Positions 62,583 to 64,000 of a DNA stretch of 64,000 nt are shown piece by piece. This DNA comes from Mucilaginibacter galii (GTDB taxonomy: Bacteria; Bacteroidota; Bacteroidia; Sphingobacteriales; Sphingobacteriaceae), in NCBI RefSeq assembly GCF_014635825.1, contig NZ_BMDO01000008.1, forward strand, positions 1 through 64,000, in the 5' to 3' direction. The notes beneath the pieces were generated by a model that did no database searches, was not told where the DNA came from, and saw nothing but the letters and a program-made list of their open reading frames with translations. The translations under genes were made by a program, and so were the position numbers. Each line of letters begins with the position of its first letter. The stretch's first letter is position 1.

Positions 62583-63740
62583 ATGAAGTTTTATAAAGAT
62601 ATAAGTAACAAAAATCAATTTTTAGGAGTCAACTTTTTATTGGTTTTGATGCTGCTTTTGGTCACCGGTGTAAGCGCCCAAACCGCTAAAAAAGAAGTTT
62701 CTCAAAAAGTGATGCAGCAAATTTATGAGGAAGTTAAAACACCACATAAATACGGTTTGGTGCTTACCCCGATAGAGAATAGCAAAAAGATGGATTGCCC
62801 TACGGTGTTTCGTAAAAACGGCCAATGGTACATGAGCTATATTATTTTTGATGGCCGGGGTTACGAAACCTGGCTGGCCCATAGTAGTGATCTGCTTAAC
62901 TGGAAAACAACGGGCCGCATCATGTCATTTACAGACACCACCCAATGGGATAGTAACCAAAAAGCGGGCTACGTAGCCCTGCAAGACCCTAAGTGGGGCG
63001 GAACCTACCAATTACAGAAATATAATAACAAGTACTGGATGTCGTACTTCGGCGGCAATACCCAGGGTTACGAAAAGGGACTGCTATCCATCAGTATGGC
63101 CTATACACAGCAAGACCCCGGCACCGTTCACGAGTGGAAACGCTTGGGCAAACCCGTGCTCATGGCAACCGATAATAATGTGCAATGGTGGGATAACCAT
63201 ACTCTTTATAAAGAAACCGTGATCTGGGATAAGAAGAAATCGCTTGGTCATCCGTTTATTATGTATTATAACGCCAATGGCGATAGCGTGAACAAAAAGC
63301 GTGGTGCCGAGCGCATTGGGATGGCTTTTTCGGATGATATGATAACCTGGACACGTGCAAAAAACAACCCTGTACTTAATCACAACATAGGTATTACCGG
63401 CGATCCTTATCTTCAAAAAATTGGTGATGTTTGGGTAATGTTTTATTTTGGTGCGTTTTGGAAAGACAAAGGTGGGGCGTTCAACAGGTTTGCGTGCTCG
63501 TACGACTTGGCCAACTGGACCGAATGGAACGGTGATGATTTGATTAAGTCGTCGGAGCCCTATGATGATATGTTTGCACATAAATCGTGCGTGGTGAAGT
63601 ATAAAGATGTGGTATATCATTTTTATTGTGCCGTAAATAAGGCCGATCAGCGGGGCATAGCTGTGGCAACCTCCAGGGATATGGGCAAGAGTAAGCTCAG
63701 CTTTGTAGCGCCGCCACCGCCAAAAGTAAAGAAGAGTTAA
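62583..63740 (+). CDS. Secreted five-bladed beta-propeller glycosidase (GH43/GH117-like)
   Basis: The protein has 385 residues with a signal peptide (GVNFLLVLMLLLVTGVSA). The propeller blades show MDCPTVFRKNGQWYMSYI, where Asp may be the general base, GYETWLAHSSDLLNW, HPFIMYYNANGD, GDPYLQKIGDVWVMFYFG and HKSCVVKYKDVVYHFYCAV. Such GH43/GH117-like proteins often act on arabinose-, galactose- or anhydro-sugar links. The exact family cannot be fixed by eye. It is part of the same plus-strand run as the rhamnosidase. Confidence 0.8.
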   Translation: MKFYKDISNKNQFLGVNFLLVLMLLLVTGVSAQTAKKEVSQKVMQQIYEEVKTPHKYGLVLTPIENSKKMDCPTVFRKNGQWYMSYIIFDGRGYETWLAHSSDLLNWKTTGRIMSFTDTTQWDSNQKAGYVALQDPKWGGTYQLQKYNNKYWMSYFGGNTQGYEKGLLSISMAYTQQDPGTVHEWKRLGKPVLMATDNNVQWWDNHTLYKETVIWDKKKSLGHPFIMYYNANGDSVNKKRGAERIGMAFSDDMITWTRAKNNPVLNHNIGITGDPYLQKIGDVWVMFYFGAFWKDKGGAFNRFACSYDLANWTEWNGDDLIKSSEPYDDMFAHKSCVVKYKDVVYHFYCAVNKADQRGIAVATSRDMGKSKLSFVAPPPPKVKKS

Positions 63741-63761
63741 AGTATTAAGGATCTGATATTC

Positions 63762-64000
63762 ATGAAGTTGAAGTGGTGTAGTTTATTCGTGTTGATGGTG
63801 TTGAATTTGGTCATAGCAAAGGCGCAGATCAATCCGAGGAAAGTAGAGTTATTCAACAGCGACTGGAAATTTTACATTGGCGATGATGCTAAGGCTAAAG
63901 ACGAAAACTATAACGATAGCCAATGGCGCCAGCTAAGCCTGCCTCATGATTGGAGTATTGAAGGTGCTTTCAGCGAAACTAATCCGACCGGTCAGGCCGG
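63762..64000 (+). CDS. Start of another GH2-family enzyme, cut by the window edge
   Basis: The reading frame begins MKLKWCSLFVLMVLNLVIAK, a signal peptide. It continues with VELFNSDWKFYIGDDAK and LSLPHDWSIEGAF, the typical sugar-binding N-terminal domain of GH2 beta-galactosidases and glucuronidases. Only 79 residues are seen. It starts 21 bp after the propeller gene's stop, so it is in the same operon. Confidence 0.9.
   Translation, partial: MKLKWCSLFVLMVLNLVIAKAQINPRKVELFNSDWKFYIGDDAKAKDENYNDSQWRQLSLPHDWSIEGAFSETNPTGQA

Noticed and set aside
1..64000. CRISPR arrays, rRNA genes, riboswitches of known classes
   Set aside because: No regularly spaced repeats, rRNA sequence or recognisable riboswitch core was seen.

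Overview
The window looks like a chromosomal piece of a Sphingobacteriaceae-type Bacteroidota (Mucilaginibacter/Pedobacter-like). This is an inference from gene families (fused DAHP synthase-chorismate mutase, HMA-AraC regulator, large Bacteroidota glycoside hydrolases), a promoter of the Bacteroidota type (TTG-N19-TAAATTTA), and intergenic palindromes of a kind common in that group. No database search was possible.

Region 1 (1-13.4 kb) is mostly core metabolism. It holds the 3' tip of an IS3-type transposase, chorismate synthase (aroC), a small HMA/AraC metal-homeostasis cluster, a GT39-like membrane glycosyltransferase, and a minus-strand aromatic operon: prephenate dehydratase (pheA), DAHP synthase-chorismate mutase, EPSP synthase (aroA). 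In front of pheA there is a complete classical attenuator: a Bacteroidota-type promoter, a 22-residue leader peptide rich in Phe and Tyr, a potential antiterminator and a terminator hairpin. Then follow a histidine kinase, an S4 protein with aroB, proline dehydrogenase, a HAD phosphatase and a tRNA with anticodon CAT.

Region 2 (13.49-32.20 kb) is an integrated element of about 18.7 kb. It sits in the 3' half of the tRNA-CAT gene, is bounded by perfect 44-bp direct repeats, and carries a tyrosine recombinase at its right end. Repeated TTTGGCGCA-type 9-mers near both ends may be integrase arm sites. Cargo is almost all on the minus strand: an IS110-family element, a secreted repeat peptide, an HNH protein paired with a membrane-anchored protein of unknown family, a methylase-like protein without NPPY, a DUF262-HEPN pair, a reverse transcriptase between two structured non-coding stretches (one with an 88-nt duplication), five unrecognised or poorly recognised genes, and an SF2 helicase-like protein with an odd Walker A region. 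No relaxase, T4SS or phage structural gene was seen. The cargo looks like a defence island, and the RT with its flanking RNA and the HNH/membrane pair are the best candidates for something undescribed.

Region 3 (32.2-44.5 kb) is accessory chromosome: two copies of an SDR/NmrA plus AraC cassette, membrane proteins (one TMEM175-like), a frameshifted VOC gene, a quinone-oxidoreductase-like MDR with its AraC neighbour, an MFS transporter and a LbH acetyltransferase.

Region 4 (44.6-64 kb) is a polysaccharide-degradation locus: PL1-like pectate lyase, Zn-alcohol dehydrogenase, MGH1-like (alpha/alpha)6 hydrolase, a large possible galacturonidase, GH95, GH2 with malectin, GH78 alpha-L-rhamnosidase, a GH43-like propeller and the start of another GH2. 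The mix of rhamnosidase, fucosidase-family, galactosidase-family and pectate lyase enzymes points to a rhamnogalacturonan-type pectin as substrate. No SusC/SusD pair or regulator lies inside the window.

Several families of short palindromic intergenic repeats recur (1.4, 4.8, 6.2, 47.8, 48.0 and 52.7 kb). In two places repeat-like sequence appears to have entered coding regions (aroA and the N-terminus of the large GH2).
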